Shown here piece by piece: positions 54,272 through 62,976 of a DNA stretch of 64,000 bases (positions within the stretch are counted from its first letter, which is position 1; each line of letters begins with the position of its first letter). A model generated the notes under the pieces. The model did not search any database. It was given only the letters and a program-made list of their open reading frames with translations, and was not told the origin of the DNA. The DNA comes from Nocardia vaccinii NBRC 15922 (GTDB lineage: Bacteria; Actinomycetota; Actinomycetes; Mycobacteriales; Mycobacteriaceae), in NCBI RefSeq assembly GCF_001613305.1, contig NZ_BDCC01000058.1, positions 1 through 64,000 of the forward strand, written 5' to 3'. Position numbers and translations under genes: made by a program.

Positions 54272-55540
54272 ATGTCCGCTGACGATCGAGTCATCGCCGA
54301 CCTTCTGGTGCAAACCGGCCTGACACTCGCGATCGAGCACCCCGACCGGCTGCTCGACGGCGGGTTACGCACCGAAGAGGTGATCAATCTGGCGAACTCC
54401 GCGCACGCGACGTTCTATCGCAAGTTCGGCACTCGCTCACGGTATGTCGAGGAAGTGCTCATCCGCCTGCTCGAGACCGCACCGCCGTTGCCGGTCGACG
54501 TCCGCGAGCCGGTCCGCGCGGCCCTCGAGGCAGCGGACGGCGATCGGCGGCGCGCGCTGGACATGGTGGTGCAGCGGCATTTCGACCGCGTCTTCGACGA
54601 TGCGGCGAGCGCCCACCGGCTCATCGCCGCCGCCTGCGGGCCGGCCACGCCGCGTACCGCCGCGGCGATGCTCGCCGCACACCGCCGTAGCGACGCCATC
54701 CTCCTGGACATCTTCGATCTGCTGTTCGCCCAGAGCGGGGCGACCTTCCGAAAACCGGTGACCGCCAGGAGTTTCGGCGTAATGCTGACCGCGCTGATAG
54801 ACGGTCTGGTGCTGCGCCACCGCGCCGATCCGCGCACGGTCACTCCGGAACTGGTCACCGACGCGATTCTGACGGTGCTGAATTCCTCGGTCGGCAACGC
54901 GCAGCGGCACACGCACATCGACGACGCGCTGGCCGCGATCACGCAGTCGCGCAGCAGGACCCGGGCACTGCCGGCCGAGCCGCGCGCCGCACTGCTGGAT
55001 GCGGCGCGCCGGGAGTTCACCAAGCGGGGCTACTTCATGACCTCGGTGGAGACGGTCGCCGCGGAGGCCGGCGTCCCGGCCGACGCCGCGTTCCGCATCT
55101 TCCCGACCAAGGCCCACATCATCGTCGGAGCACTCAAACCCGCGTTCGAGCAGCTACGCCAGGGCATCGACGACGATCTCGCCCTGGGGCGCGACGAGAT
55201 CACCGTCATCGAGCAGCATTTCCTGCGCTGCGCGCGGCTGGTGGTGCAGGAGCGCGCCCTGATGGACGCGCTGATGGCCGTGGTCGCGCACGACACCTAC
55301 GCCGAGCCCGAGGGGTTGATATCGATCAAGCGGGAGCTGGGTTTTCCCGGTCTGCTGGCTCCGGTCATCGCCCAGGGACAGCAGAACGGGACCTTCGCCG
55401 ACGACCAACCGGCCGGAGAACTGGCCGCGCTGCTCACCAATACACTGCTGTTGCGGTGCTTCACCCGCCGCAACGCGAGCCCGGAGCAGAACGCGTCCTT
55501 CGTCTCCGGGCTCACGATCAACGGACTCGGCAAGGGCTGA
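54272..55540 (+). CDS. Second tandem double TetR-family regulator
   Basis: 422 residues, again two TetR units. The first HTH is weak: the recognition part reads LANSAHATFYRKFGTRSRYV. The second (about 240-285) reads FTKRGYFMTSVETVAAEAGV followed by AFRIFPTKAHII. ATG with AAGGA upstream. It resembles the regulator at 38829 in layout but not closely in sequence. Together they are rare paired regulators flanking the motif-bearing cluster. It is convergent with the FrsA-like gene, 8 bp between stops. Confidence 0.88.
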   Translation: MSADDRVIADLLVQTGLTLAIEHPDRLLDGGLRTEEVINLANSAHATFYRKFGTRSRYVEEVLIRLLETAPPLPVDVREPVRAALEAADGDRRRALDMVVQRHFDRVFDDAASAHRLIAAACGPATPRTAAAMLAAHRRSDAILLDIFDLLFAQSGATFRKPVTARSFGVMLTALIDGLVLRHRADPRTVTPELVTDAILTVLNSSVGNAQRHTHIDDALAAITQSRSRTRALPAEPRAALLDAARREFTKRGYFMTSVETVAAEAGVPADAAFRIFPTKAHIIVGALKPAFEQLRQGIDDDLALGRDEITVIEQHFLRCARLVVQERALMDALMAVVAHDTYAEPEGLISIKRELGFPGLLAPVIAQGQQNGTFADDQPAGELAALLTNTLLLRCFTRRNASPEQNASFVSGLTINGLGKG

Positions 55541-55548
55541 CGGCCGGA

Positions 55549-56895
55549 TTACCGCTCCCCCAACTCCTCTCGCATCCATGCGACGGCCATCGCGAGCCAC
55601 TGCTCGAAATGGCCCATCGCGCAGTGGTCGTCGCCGGCGTACAGGCGCAGTTCGCCGAACCGGGCGGCGGCAGCCAGCTCCCTCGAATCCCGCACGTCGA
55701 CGATGCCGTCTGCGTCACCGTCCACCACAAGCAACGGTATCGCGATGTGCCGGTACAACTTTCGCAACGACAACGCCGACAGGGCGCGGCCCGTGCCCAA
55801 GGGCTCCCGCGCCCCGACGATGTCGCACAATGTGCGCACCATGATCGCCGGGGCGCCGATGGCCGCTGCCGGTCCGAAGCCGCGATGCGTCGGCGCGCCG
55901 CACGCCACCGCGCACCGCAGCCGAGGGTCGACCGCGGCCGTGCGCGCCGCCCAGTAACCGCCGAAACTCGTTCCCAGCATGGCGATCCGGTCCGCGTCCA
56001 CTCGCGAGTGTGTCGCGAGATGGTCCAGCACGGCCGCGAAGACCCGCTCGGATTCGATCGACATGGGCCGACGCGCGGCATGGGTGCCGGGCAGATCCAT
56101 CACCACGAATCCGAGCCCGGAGTTCCGGTGCCGCAGCAGCGGCAGCACAAGCTCCAAGGCCGAGCCGTCGAGCCCATTGGTGACCAGAACCGTGGCACGG
56201 CAGTCGCTTCCGGCCGGGAACATCGTCCACAGCCGGGTCCGCTCACCGTCCGCCACCAGGTCGGTGACCCCCATGTCGACCCCGAGCGGCGTGGCGAGCG
56301 CTTCGGCCAGGGCGCGAAACAGGTTCTGCGCCCGGACATATGCCTGCAGGCGAGCCGGAGAGCGGCCCGGCCACGCGGCGATCAGGTGGTATCCGACCGC
56401 CGAGCGCAGGGCCGCGACCGCACGCACCGCCCACAGCAGTCGCTCGTCCAGCGCGCCACCCGGGGTCCGGGTGCGCACGAACCGCTCGATTTCCGTTGTG
56501 GTCGGTGGCAATTCGCGATCGGCCAGGAACTCTGCCGCCGGGGCGAGCAGACCGGCGAGCACAGCGGATCCGGAGCGATCACCGGAACGCGACATCGCTG
56601 TCACCGCCACCGGGGGTACGCCGGAGGCGGTGGCCAGCTCCCCGAGCAGCATATGCGCCTGTGCCACATGATGTTCAGCGATACCGGTCCAGTATCCGCA
56701 CCACTCCCGATCGGCGAACGACCGAACCCCGTCGAGCTGCGCGGCGAGGTGTTCCGGCGGGACGGCGGCCAGGCGCGCCCAGCGCGGTACGAAGACCTCC
56801 GGCAGAATGGCCCGCGCCCCGGCACGCCGGACCACCGGTCCGGTCGTGCCGGTGAGAGCGCAGAAGGTCGCGAGCAGCCGGGTGTGCCGGTTCAT
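55549..56895 (-). CDS. FrsA-like alpha/beta hydrolase
   Basis: 448 residues. An N-terminal helical region (about 1-200) precedes the hydrolase fold. The nucleophile is in GTSFGGYWAART (about 310-321), the acid in DGDADGIVD, and the His in DDHCAMGHF near the end. This long form with a helical front resembles FrsA/DUF1100 esterases, including those that release or modify polyketides. ATG at 56895 with GGAGGGGAG upstream. It is divergent from the SnoaL-like gene, 47 bp apart. Confidence 0.85.
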   Translation of the reverse strand: MNRHTRLLATFCALTGTTGPVVRRAGARAILPEVFVPRWARLAAVPPEHLAAQLDGVRSFADREWCGYWTGIAEHHVAQAHMLLGELATASGVPPVAVTAMSRSGDRSGSAVLAGLLAPAAEFLADRELPPTTTEIERFVRTRTPGGALDERLLWAVRAVAALRSAVGYHLIAAWPGRSPARLQAYVRAQNLFRALAEALATPLGVDMGVTDLVADGERTRLWTMFPAGSDCRATVLVTNGLDGSALELVLPLLRHRNSGLGFVVMDLPGTHAARRPMSIESERVFAAVLDHLATHSRVDADRIAMLGTSFGGYWAARTAAVDPRLRCAVACGAPTHRGFGPAAAIGAPAIMVRTLCDIVGAREPLGTGRALSALSLRKLYRHIAIPLLVVDGDADGIVDVRDSRELAAAARFGELRLYAGDDHCAMGHFEQWLAMAVAWMREELGER

Positions 56896-56942
56896 CGCCG
56901 ATCTCCCCTCCACGATCGCGGCCGCCGCATTACCTTGTGCGC

Positions 56943-57365
56943 ATGACCTTGTCCGAACACCGACTCCAGGCGCTGCTCGACCGCGCCGAACTCACCGATC
57001 TGGCCACCGCCATCGGGCAGTACCTGGCCGCCGGGGACTTCGCCGGCCTGGCCGATATCTACACCCCGGATGCCGAGCTCACGATGCCCGGCGCGGTGTG
57101 CGCCGGTGTCGCCGGGATCATCGATGCCGCCCGGCGCAATCACGAGATATTCGACCGGACACAGCATTTCGTCGCCGTCACGGCGATCCGGCCGGAGCCG
57201 GACGCCGCGCAGGTGCACGCGAACGTCGTCGCGACACTGGTGGCGGCGGACAACGTGCCGCGATTCGCCGCGAGTCGCTACGAGCTGCGAGCGGTCCGCA
57301 CCGTCGAAGGGTGGCGTGTGGGAAGTCATATGATCACTCCTGTGTGGGCTCTGCCGGATTCATGA
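56943..57365 (+). CDS. SnoaL-like (NTF2-fold) protein
   Basis: 140 residues. Pattern of the SnoaL_4 type: QALLDRAELTDLATAIGQYL, then FAGLADIYTPDAELTMPGAV and the ending RTVEGWRVGSHMITPVWAL. The fold serves as cyclase, isomerase, dehydratase or ligand binder; the active role here cannot be told. It overlaps the ThiF-like gene tail to tail by 32 bp. Confidence 0.88.
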   Translation: MTLSEHRLQALLDRAELTDLATAIGQYLAAGDFAGLADIYTPDAELTMPGAVCAGVAGIIDAARRNHEIFDRTQHFVAVTAIRPEPDAAQVHANVVATLVAADNVPRFAASRYELRAVRTVEGWRVGSHMITPVWALPDS

Positions 57366-58416
57366 CGGCGAGGAAGTCCTCGGCGTCCATCTCGTTCCAC
57401 CGGGTCGCCCTCCGGGCGGCTTCGCCGCACAGCGCGAGATCCGGGTCGATTCGGTACCGGCCGGATGGCAGCGGGCTCCCGCAGACCACCAACCGGGCCG
57501 CGTAAGCCGCCGCGACGCCGGCCAGCGTCGCGGCGGTTCCCAGTTGTGGCCAGGACGTCAGCGAGCGGCCCACCTCGGTCAGGGAGTAGCGGGTGCGCGG
57601 GGTGATGTCCGCACCGACGATCCGCAGCGCCGCGCGCGCCCGCACCAGCGGATCACTCATCGCGGCAGCCGATTCGGCCACGTTCCCGGCCCGGCCGTGG
57701 AACAGCGGATAGCCGCGGTCGAGATCGAAACGCTCGACATCGAGGATCACGTTGTCGCCGTTGTCCGTTGCCATCAGCACCGGGATCCCGGCCGCCCGCG
57801 CCCGCAGCCGGATCTCGACCTTGGCCCCGAAATCGTCCATCTCCTCCACCAGCACCGTGAGCGGCTCGTCGCCGGGCGCGGTGCCGAGAAACGGCTCGGC
57901 GGTATCGGCGCGGTAGCCCTGTGGGAACGCCGTCACCGCGCTGTACGGATCCAGTTCGAGCACCCGCCGATGCGCCAGGGCCGTCTTGGACACGCCGATG
58001 TCACAGACCGAGGCGGGCAACCGGTTCAGGTTGCTGACACCCAGGTGGTCCGGATCGGCCAGCCGGAACCGGCCCGCGCCGGTCAGCGCGCACACCGTCA
58101 GCGCCGAGGAGCCGACACTGAGCCCGGCGATCCCGATCAACGCGCCGGACCACCGGCGCTGTTCGGAATCATCGATCAGATAGCGGTTGCGGGTGGTACG
58201 CAGCTGCCGAAAAGGCTCTCGCGCAGGCAGTTTGACCACCGTGCGGCGCCATGGGTACACCACGTACCGCGCCTGCGGCGGCGGCGAAGCCGGGGCGATC
58301 GCATGCAACTCGTGCGCGGCGATCTCCCAGGCATCGACGAACCGGTAGCCGGAGCCGGGTTCCAGGCACGCCGCGATGCGTGCGCCGTCGCGGGCCGGGT
58401 CGAGAATCTCGATCAT
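57334..58416 (-). CDS. ThiF/E1-like adenylating enzyme (MoeY-like)
   Basis: 360 residues. Rossmann-type nucleotide-binding segment IGIAGLSVGSSALTVCALTG (about 93-112), then the E1 hallmark ADPDHLGVSNLNR (about 118-130), including the Asp and Arg used to adenylate a C-terminal glycine. A trans-thiolation Cys and zinc-binding CxxC pairs are not evident, so it may adenylate without forming a thioester. It resembles actinomycete MoeY-like proteins of unknown role. Its ATG overlaps the stop of the PaaK-like gene as ATGA, so the two are coupled. Confidence 0.88.
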   Translation of the reverse strand: MIEILDPARDGARIAACLEPGSGYRFVDAWEIAAHELHAIAPASPPPQARYVVYPWRRTVVKLPAREPFRQLRTTRNRYLIDDSEQRRWSGALIGIAGLSVGSSALTVCALTGAGRFRLADPDHLGVSNLNRLPASVCDIGVSKTALAHRRVLELDPYSAVTAFPQGYRADTAEPFLGTAPGDEPLTVLVEEMDDFGAKVEIRLRARAAGIPVLMATDNGDNVILDVERFDLDRGYPLFHGRAGNVAESAAAMSDPLVRARAALRIVGADITPRTRYSLTEVGRSLTSWPQLGTAATLAGVAAAYAARLVVCGSPLPSGRYRIDPDLALCGEAARRATRWNEMDAEDFLAVMNPAEPTQE

Positions 58417-59849
58417 CGTTCGTTCCTCACATAGGTGTGCTTGATGTCGTATCGAAATGCGTTGCCGCCAAACGGTTCCAAGGCGACGACCGGCTCGGCG
58501 GCCACGTCCAGCTCGGCGTGCAGACGGCGGTACTCGCCGTTGGTCCGGATCAGCGCCCGGACCACCCGATCACGAACGATCTCGGCGAAACCGGCTGCGG
58601 GAAGTGCCGATTCGCGCAATTCCACGGCGAGCGCGAGAATCTGCTCGAATTCTCGGCCGGTGCGGCGAGAGAGCACGAACTTGCCCGTCACGTACTCACG
58701 CACCCCCGGCTCGGCCAGCGCGATGCGGACGCTGTCGGGATACAACTTCACGGCGTAGAAGCTCGCGGCCACATCGGTGCGGCCCCGCAAGACCAGGAAT
58801 CCGCACTCGGGCGTGGAGGTTTCGACCGGCGTCCGATAGCCGAACTCACGCAACGCGGCGTCGACGCACCCGGCGGTCAGGATCCGGCCGACATCGTTGA
58901 TCCGGTAGCGGATCAACGGCAGGGTGTTGTCGACGGTGAACAGGAAACGGCCCTGTTCGTCGATCTCGGTGTACCGCATCGACGGGTCGTACTCGACCAG
59001 CGTCGGCAGGACCTCGTCCGTGCCGAACAAGGCGGTGGCCAACCGCCGGTCGGCAGCGGCCAGCCGCCGGACCGTGATCGTGGTCGCGGTCTCGTGGCCC
59101 ATCACCCCGGCATCGGCGGTGCCGTAGATCGAGCGAATCCGCCCCGGGTCGCCCGGCGCGCCGATGCGGTCCAGAATGTGCTCGCGCCACTGCTCGGTGA
59201 TGCTCTCCCCGGCCAGCAGTATCTTCAGATCCTGCTGCAGCACAGCGGAATCCGCTCCGTCGAGGACGTCTTGGACGAACGGCGGATAACCGGCGAGCAC
59301 GACCTGCTCGTACTCGGGGCCGAGTTCGGCGATGCAGGCCCGCACGGTGTCACGGTCGATTCCGGGCGTGATCACCGACAGCTTGTGCCCGCGCTCGCGC
59401 AGTCCGGACACGGTCCGGCAGGTGTACGTGCCGCCGATCCACACGCCCATGGCGAAGGCGACGACCAGCAGCGTCGATCGCCGGTGCGAGCCGAATCCCG
59501 ATCGGAAGATGCGGTCGTACAGGTCCACGGCGTGCGCCAGGGACACTCCCGCCCGGGGCCAGTAGTACGGCACACCGGACGATCCGGAGCTCGTCGACCA
59601 GATTTCCGCCTGCTCGATCTCGTTGTCCCACAACAGTGTTCGACGTGAAAATCGGTGCAGATAGGCAGCCTTGGTCACCGGGGGCAGCATGACGAAGTCC
59701 TCCGGCGTGCGGATCGAGGCGGGGTCGATTCCGTTGTCGGCCAGAAAGGTTCGATAGGCGGGTACATGTGCGGCTGCCCGGTGGAATACGTCCAGCGCCC
59801 GGTCACATCCCGGTGGGAAACCGGTGATGCCGGTCGGAGTTACGTTCAT
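58413..59849 (-). CDS. PaaK-like AMP-forming acyl/aryl-CoA ligase family enzyme
   Basis: 478 residues. The ATP-binding loop reads STSSGSSGVPYYWP (about 88-101), motif A5 IYGTADAGVMGHE, and the hinge region LPLIRYRINDVGRI. This is the phenylacetate-CoA ligase (PaaK) branch of the ANL superfamily. The ending is short, with no carrier domain. ATG at 59849 with GAGAGGAG upstream. It forms an overlapping pair with the ThiF-like gene, two adenylating enzymes of different folds in one operon, which suggests activation of an acid and a peptide or carrier tail in one pathway. Confidence 0.9.
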   Translation of the reverse strand: MNVTPTGITGFPPGCDRALDVFHRAAAHVPAYRTFLADNGIDPASIRTPEDFVMLPPVTKAAYLHRFSRRTLLWDNEIEQAEIWSTSSGSSGVPYYWPRAGVSLAHAVDLYDRIFRSGFGSHRRSTLLVVAFAMGVWIGGTYTCRTVSGLRERGHKLSVITPGIDRDTVRACIAELGPEYEQVVLAGYPPFVQDVLDGADSAVLQQDLKILLAGESITEQWREHILDRIGAPGDPGRIRSIYGTADAGVMGHETATTITVRRLAAADRRLATALFGTDEVLPTLVEYDPSMRYTEIDEQGRFLFTVDNTLPLIRYRINDVGRILTAGCVDAALREFGYRTPVETSTPECGFLVLRGRTDVAASFYAVKLYPDSVRIALAEPGVREYVTGKFVLSRRTGREFEQILALAVELRESALPAAGFAEIVRDRVVRALIRTNGEYRRLHAELDVAAEPVVALEPFGGNAFRYDIKHTYVRNER

Positions 59850-60029
59850 CGGGGATCTCCTCTCGTGAGCGAGAACCGAAGTCCTCGCCACGAACACCGA
59901 TCCCCCGCTCATGCGGCCCGCCGCCGGTGTCCCCCGTTCGGCCGATGGTCCCGGGCAAGCGCCGTACCTACGCTTAATTCGGCGACGTCACCGGGGGAAT
60001 CACACCGAAATTCCGAAAGGGTTTGGCCC

Positions 60030-60179
60030 ATGAAATGCACCAAGTGTTACCGTCCGCTGTTGCGCTGCCAGGCATGCAAGGGGCACCCGGGACAGAGCAT
60101 CCTGGGTGACTCGCTGCACTGCAGCAAGTGCAGAGACACGGGGTGGGTCTGCGGCGATCACGACGGCTACTGGGAGTAG
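60030..60179 (+). CDS. Small Cys-rich zinc-ribbon-like protein
   Basis: 49 residues. Cys pairs in CTKC, CQAC and CSKC, with further Cys and His residues in WVCGDHDGYW. The spacing suggests one or two zinc sites, similar to a DnaJ-type zinc centre. ATG with AAAGGG upstream. The upstream part of the frame is divergent promoter DNA and the opposite strand of the PaaK-like gene. It is convergent with the CHAT gene, with a 34-bp gap. Function unknown. Confidence 0.75.
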   Translation: MKCTKCYRPLLRCQACKGHPGQSILGDSLHCSKCRDTGWVCGDHDGYWE

Positions 60180-60213
60180 TAGTCCGCCGAATCCACAGCA
60201 CCCGCCGAGGCGG

Positions 60214-61542
60214 TCACGGCCGATGCGCCGACGGCCGCCTCGGCGCCACGGTATTGGTGATCGAGGCCCAGACCAACGGCGTCATGGCATCGCACGCACC
60301 GTCCGACCACGCGGCGAGTTGGGCGCGTTGCCATCGCGCCAGATCCTCCACCGGATCGGGTTCCTCGTGGGCCGCGTCCACCCGCAGCGTCAGATCGGTG
60401 GTCGGGCGGGTGGCGGGGTCCCGCCCGGCCCGCTGTCGCAGCGAATCGTCGGTCGGCAACGTCCATCGCGTCGAAGTCACCAGTGCCGCACCGGCATTTA
60501 CCATCGCGACGACGAGTCCGAACATTTCGGCCGATCGGTAGTCGACACCGCTCTCACAGGCGATGAGCGCGACTCGCGGGGGCATCGGCCACAGGTCGGG
60601 ACCGCTGCGCGGCTCGATGCCATAGGTTCGGCGCGCGTGTTCGTCCCCCGTTGTGGTTCCCAGCAACAGATCGATGGCCGCGAACGGGCGATGGTCGCCG
60701 GCGGACGGTGTGCTCCCGGGCCGGACGAGCGGCGCGGCCAGCCCCCAGATCGCGGCGGTATCACTGAGATGGACTGCGGCGGAGCCGGGTTCGTCGGGCG
60801 AGGCGGAGGCGTGCCCGAAGTACAGCAGCCGTGATCGCGGAATCGCCAATGCCTCGGCCAGATCCCGCCGGGTGAATATCGGTGCCATCGCCAAGTCGCG
60901 GTCATCGGCGCGGGCACGCCCGGCGGCGATGTAGTCACCGATCCGCTGCGCGAACGGTTCGAGAGAACCTGTCGACAGCGCCTGATTCAACCCGAATGCC
61001 GCAGCGCTCGAGGGGACTTCAGGATCTATGACGAGCAGGGCGGGCCGATCTCGCACGTCCTGCCAATTCTCCGGCGCCCGTGCGCGACCCGCGTGCACCA
61101 CCGCCGGCGGTTCGTGGACGACGGTCGCAGCATCGATCAGGCGATGGCGCGCGTCGATCCAGAGCAGTTCCCACGGCACGCGGGCCAACCGTGGGCTGGG
61201 CGTCACCCGGACCCGCACTCGTGCACCCGCACACCACCGGTCCCGGATCTGCGCGCGCAGCCGATCCGGCAGGAACGCGTCGGTCAGGCTGCGCGCCAGG
61301 GCCCGTTCGCGATCAGGGTCCGCGAACGCCCCCGCGACCAGGGCCCGGTGCACCGCTTCCGCGCCGGTCTCGCCCCGTAGCGGGGTGAACAGCGCCGATT
61401 CGAGGGCAGCACCAGCGGCGGCCGCCGCGGCGCCATCGACGACCACGTAATCGGGCTCATCGGGACGATCCAGCCAGCGCCATGCCAGATAGGTGTGCCT
61501 GCGATCGACGGCCCGTAACAGCACCTCGGTCTCACCGCTCAT
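60214..61542 (-). CDS. CHAT-domain (caspase-like) protease
   Basis: 442 residues. An N-terminal region of about 120 residues, then a C-terminal CHAT domain with catalytic His in LLYFGHAS (about 244) and catalytic Cys in VALIACESG (about 329). Such proteins cleave targets in bacterial immunity and cell-death systems and in gasdermin or Craspase-like settings. It is the last gene of a three-gene minus-strand operon; the upstream gene ends 49 bp before it. ATG at 61542 is preferred over the GTG seven codons earlier; both lack a strong Shine-Dalgarno sequence. Confidence 0.88.
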   Translation of the reverse strand: MSGETEVLLRAVDRRHTYLAWRWLDRPDEPDYVVVDGAAAAAAGAALESALFTPLRGETGAEAVHRALVAGAFADPDRERALARSLTDAFLPDRLRAQIRDRWCAGARVRVRVTPSPRLARVPWELLWIDARHRLIDAATVVHEPPAVVHAGRARAPENWQDVRDRPALLVIDPEVPSSAAAFGLNQALSTGSLEPFAQRIGDYIAAGRARADDRDLAMAPIFTRRDLAEALAIPRSRLLYFGHASASPDEPGSAAVHLSDTAAIWGLAAPLVRPGSTPSAGDHRPFAAIDLLLGTTTGDEHARRTYGIEPRSGPDLWPMPPRVALIACESGVDYRSAEMFGLVVAMVNAGAALVTSTRWTLPTDDSLRQRAGRDPATRPTTDLTLRVDAAHEEPDPVEDLARWQRAQLAAWSDGACDAMTPLVWASITNTVAPRRPSAHRP

Positions 61543-61590
61543 ATCCGGCCCCGCCGTGCGCACTCGACCGCAACCGTGCGCGCACGGGAC

Positions 61591-62976
61591 TCACATATCC
61601 TCCGGATCCGGCGGAATCAGTTCGGCCAGAAGCAGTTCGGTGGTATCGCCGCCGGTCGGCTCGGCCAGCAGAGCCAGATACTCGTCGATCGCCGCGCGCC
61701 GGGCATGCAAGGTCGCGATCACCTCCTGATCCGCATATCCGGCGACGGATTCGAGCAGATCACGCAGCTGCCTGCGGGCGTTGCGCACCGACGCCGCGGC
61801 GGCGAACCACTGCATCTCCCCGGCCGCCCGGGCACGCCCGCCGGAGTCACCTGCCGCCGACAACTTCGCCAGCGCGGCGCGGTGCTGATTCCAGCCGTCC
61901 AGCACGCTGCGGTCGATGTCGACCAGCGCCCGCCCGAGCGGGACGCAACGCGCGGCGGCGGCCGCGACATCGCCCCGGCAGAACCCGAATGCCACCGCGC
62001 CCATCCGGGCGCCGGGAGCCGGGAGTTCGGCGCGAATCATTCGGTCCTGCACCCGAACCGGAACGACGGAAAGCACCCGGCCCGTATCGGGGTCGGCGGC
62101 GTACGCCAGCAGTTCGCCGAGCTCGCGGCAGGTCGGATCGACCCGCTCGGCCAGCGCCGCACTCACCGCGAAGACATCGCGCGAGCGCCGGTATTCCACC
62201 AGCAGTTCGCTCGACCGCGCGCCGTGCCAGGCGACGATTCGCGGCGGCAGTACGGCCGGGTCGAGCGGAGAACTGTCGACATCACGCCCGGGAGCGGACG
62301 CGTCGAGGGCCGACGCGACCGGTACAGCGCCGGCGACGCCGCTGGTCTGACTCCACTGCCCGAGCACCCGCAGCAATTCCTCGTCGTCGACCCGCTCGAG
62401 GCCGGCCAACGTCGCGACCAGCTCGTCATCGCCTACGCCGAGCACCGTCGCGTCCGTGGCCGCACGGCGCAGCAGTGGAAGCACATTGCCGGACAGCTCG
62501 CTCGACGCACAGCGTTCACCGAGGTCGAGCAGCGCCGCCTCGGCGTAGGTGAACAGCCGCCGGGCCACCGCCTCATGGCCGAGGTCTTTCTCCGCGACCG
62601 CCTCGTCGAGCAGGAACGCGCCGTTGTGCAGCGGACGCATCGTCCACCGGCCGATCGCCGCGACCAATGCGCGCCGACGCCAGACCGGGACCAGCGGCGG
62701 GCACCGGTAGGTGCACACCCGCTCGCCGTGTCGCCGCAGCTCGTCCACCACCTCGGCCAGCACCGGATCGCCGACCGCGACGGCGAGCGGGTCCGGTTGC
62801 GCTGCGGGGCGAATCGCCCAGGCGAGCAACATATCCGGCCGGGCGGCATCGGTCTGCGCGCTGATCCCGGCGGCGATGGTCAGATCGACCTCCCCCACCG
62901 CCGCCGCGCGACGCGACCACCAGCTCACCGCGCCGTCGGCCTCGACGACGAGTATCCCGTCCTGTTCCTCGCTCAT
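61591..62976 (-). CDS. Hypothetical protein of the CHAT operon, 461 aa
   Basis: No family recognised. The first 120 residues have mixed alpha/beta character (WAIRPAAQPDPLAVAVGDP). The middle (about 130-200) is helical with Leu and Glu (LLDEAVAEKDLGHEAVARRL, TPR-like in feel). The C-terminal 100 residues are helical and Arg/Glu-rich. No signal peptide or membrane helix. Its ATG overlaps the stop of the upstream gene as ATGA. Most likely a regulator, sensor or scaffold for the CHAT protease. Confidence 0.8.
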   Translation of the reverse strand: MSEEQDGILVVEADGAVSWWSRRAAAVGEVDLTIAAGISAQTDAARPDMLLAWAIRPAAQPDPLAVAVGDPVLAEVVDELRRHGERVCTYRCPPLVPVWRRRALVAAIGRWTMRPLHNGAFLLDEAVAEKDLGHEAVARRLFTYAEAALLDLGERCASSELSGNVLPLLRRAATDATVLGVGDDELVATLAGLERVDDEELLRVLGQWSQTSGVAGAVPVASALDASAPGRDVDSSPLDPAVLPPRIVAWHGARSSELLVEYRRSRDVFAVSAALAERVDPTCRELGELLAYAADPDTGRVLSVVPVRVQDRMIRAELPAPGARMGAVAFGFCRGDVAAAAARCVPLGRALVDIDRSVLDGWNQHRAALAKLSAAGDSGGRARAAGEMQWFAAAASVRNARRQLRDLLESVAGYADQEVIATLHARRAAIDEYLALLAEPTGGDTTELLLAELIPPDPEDM

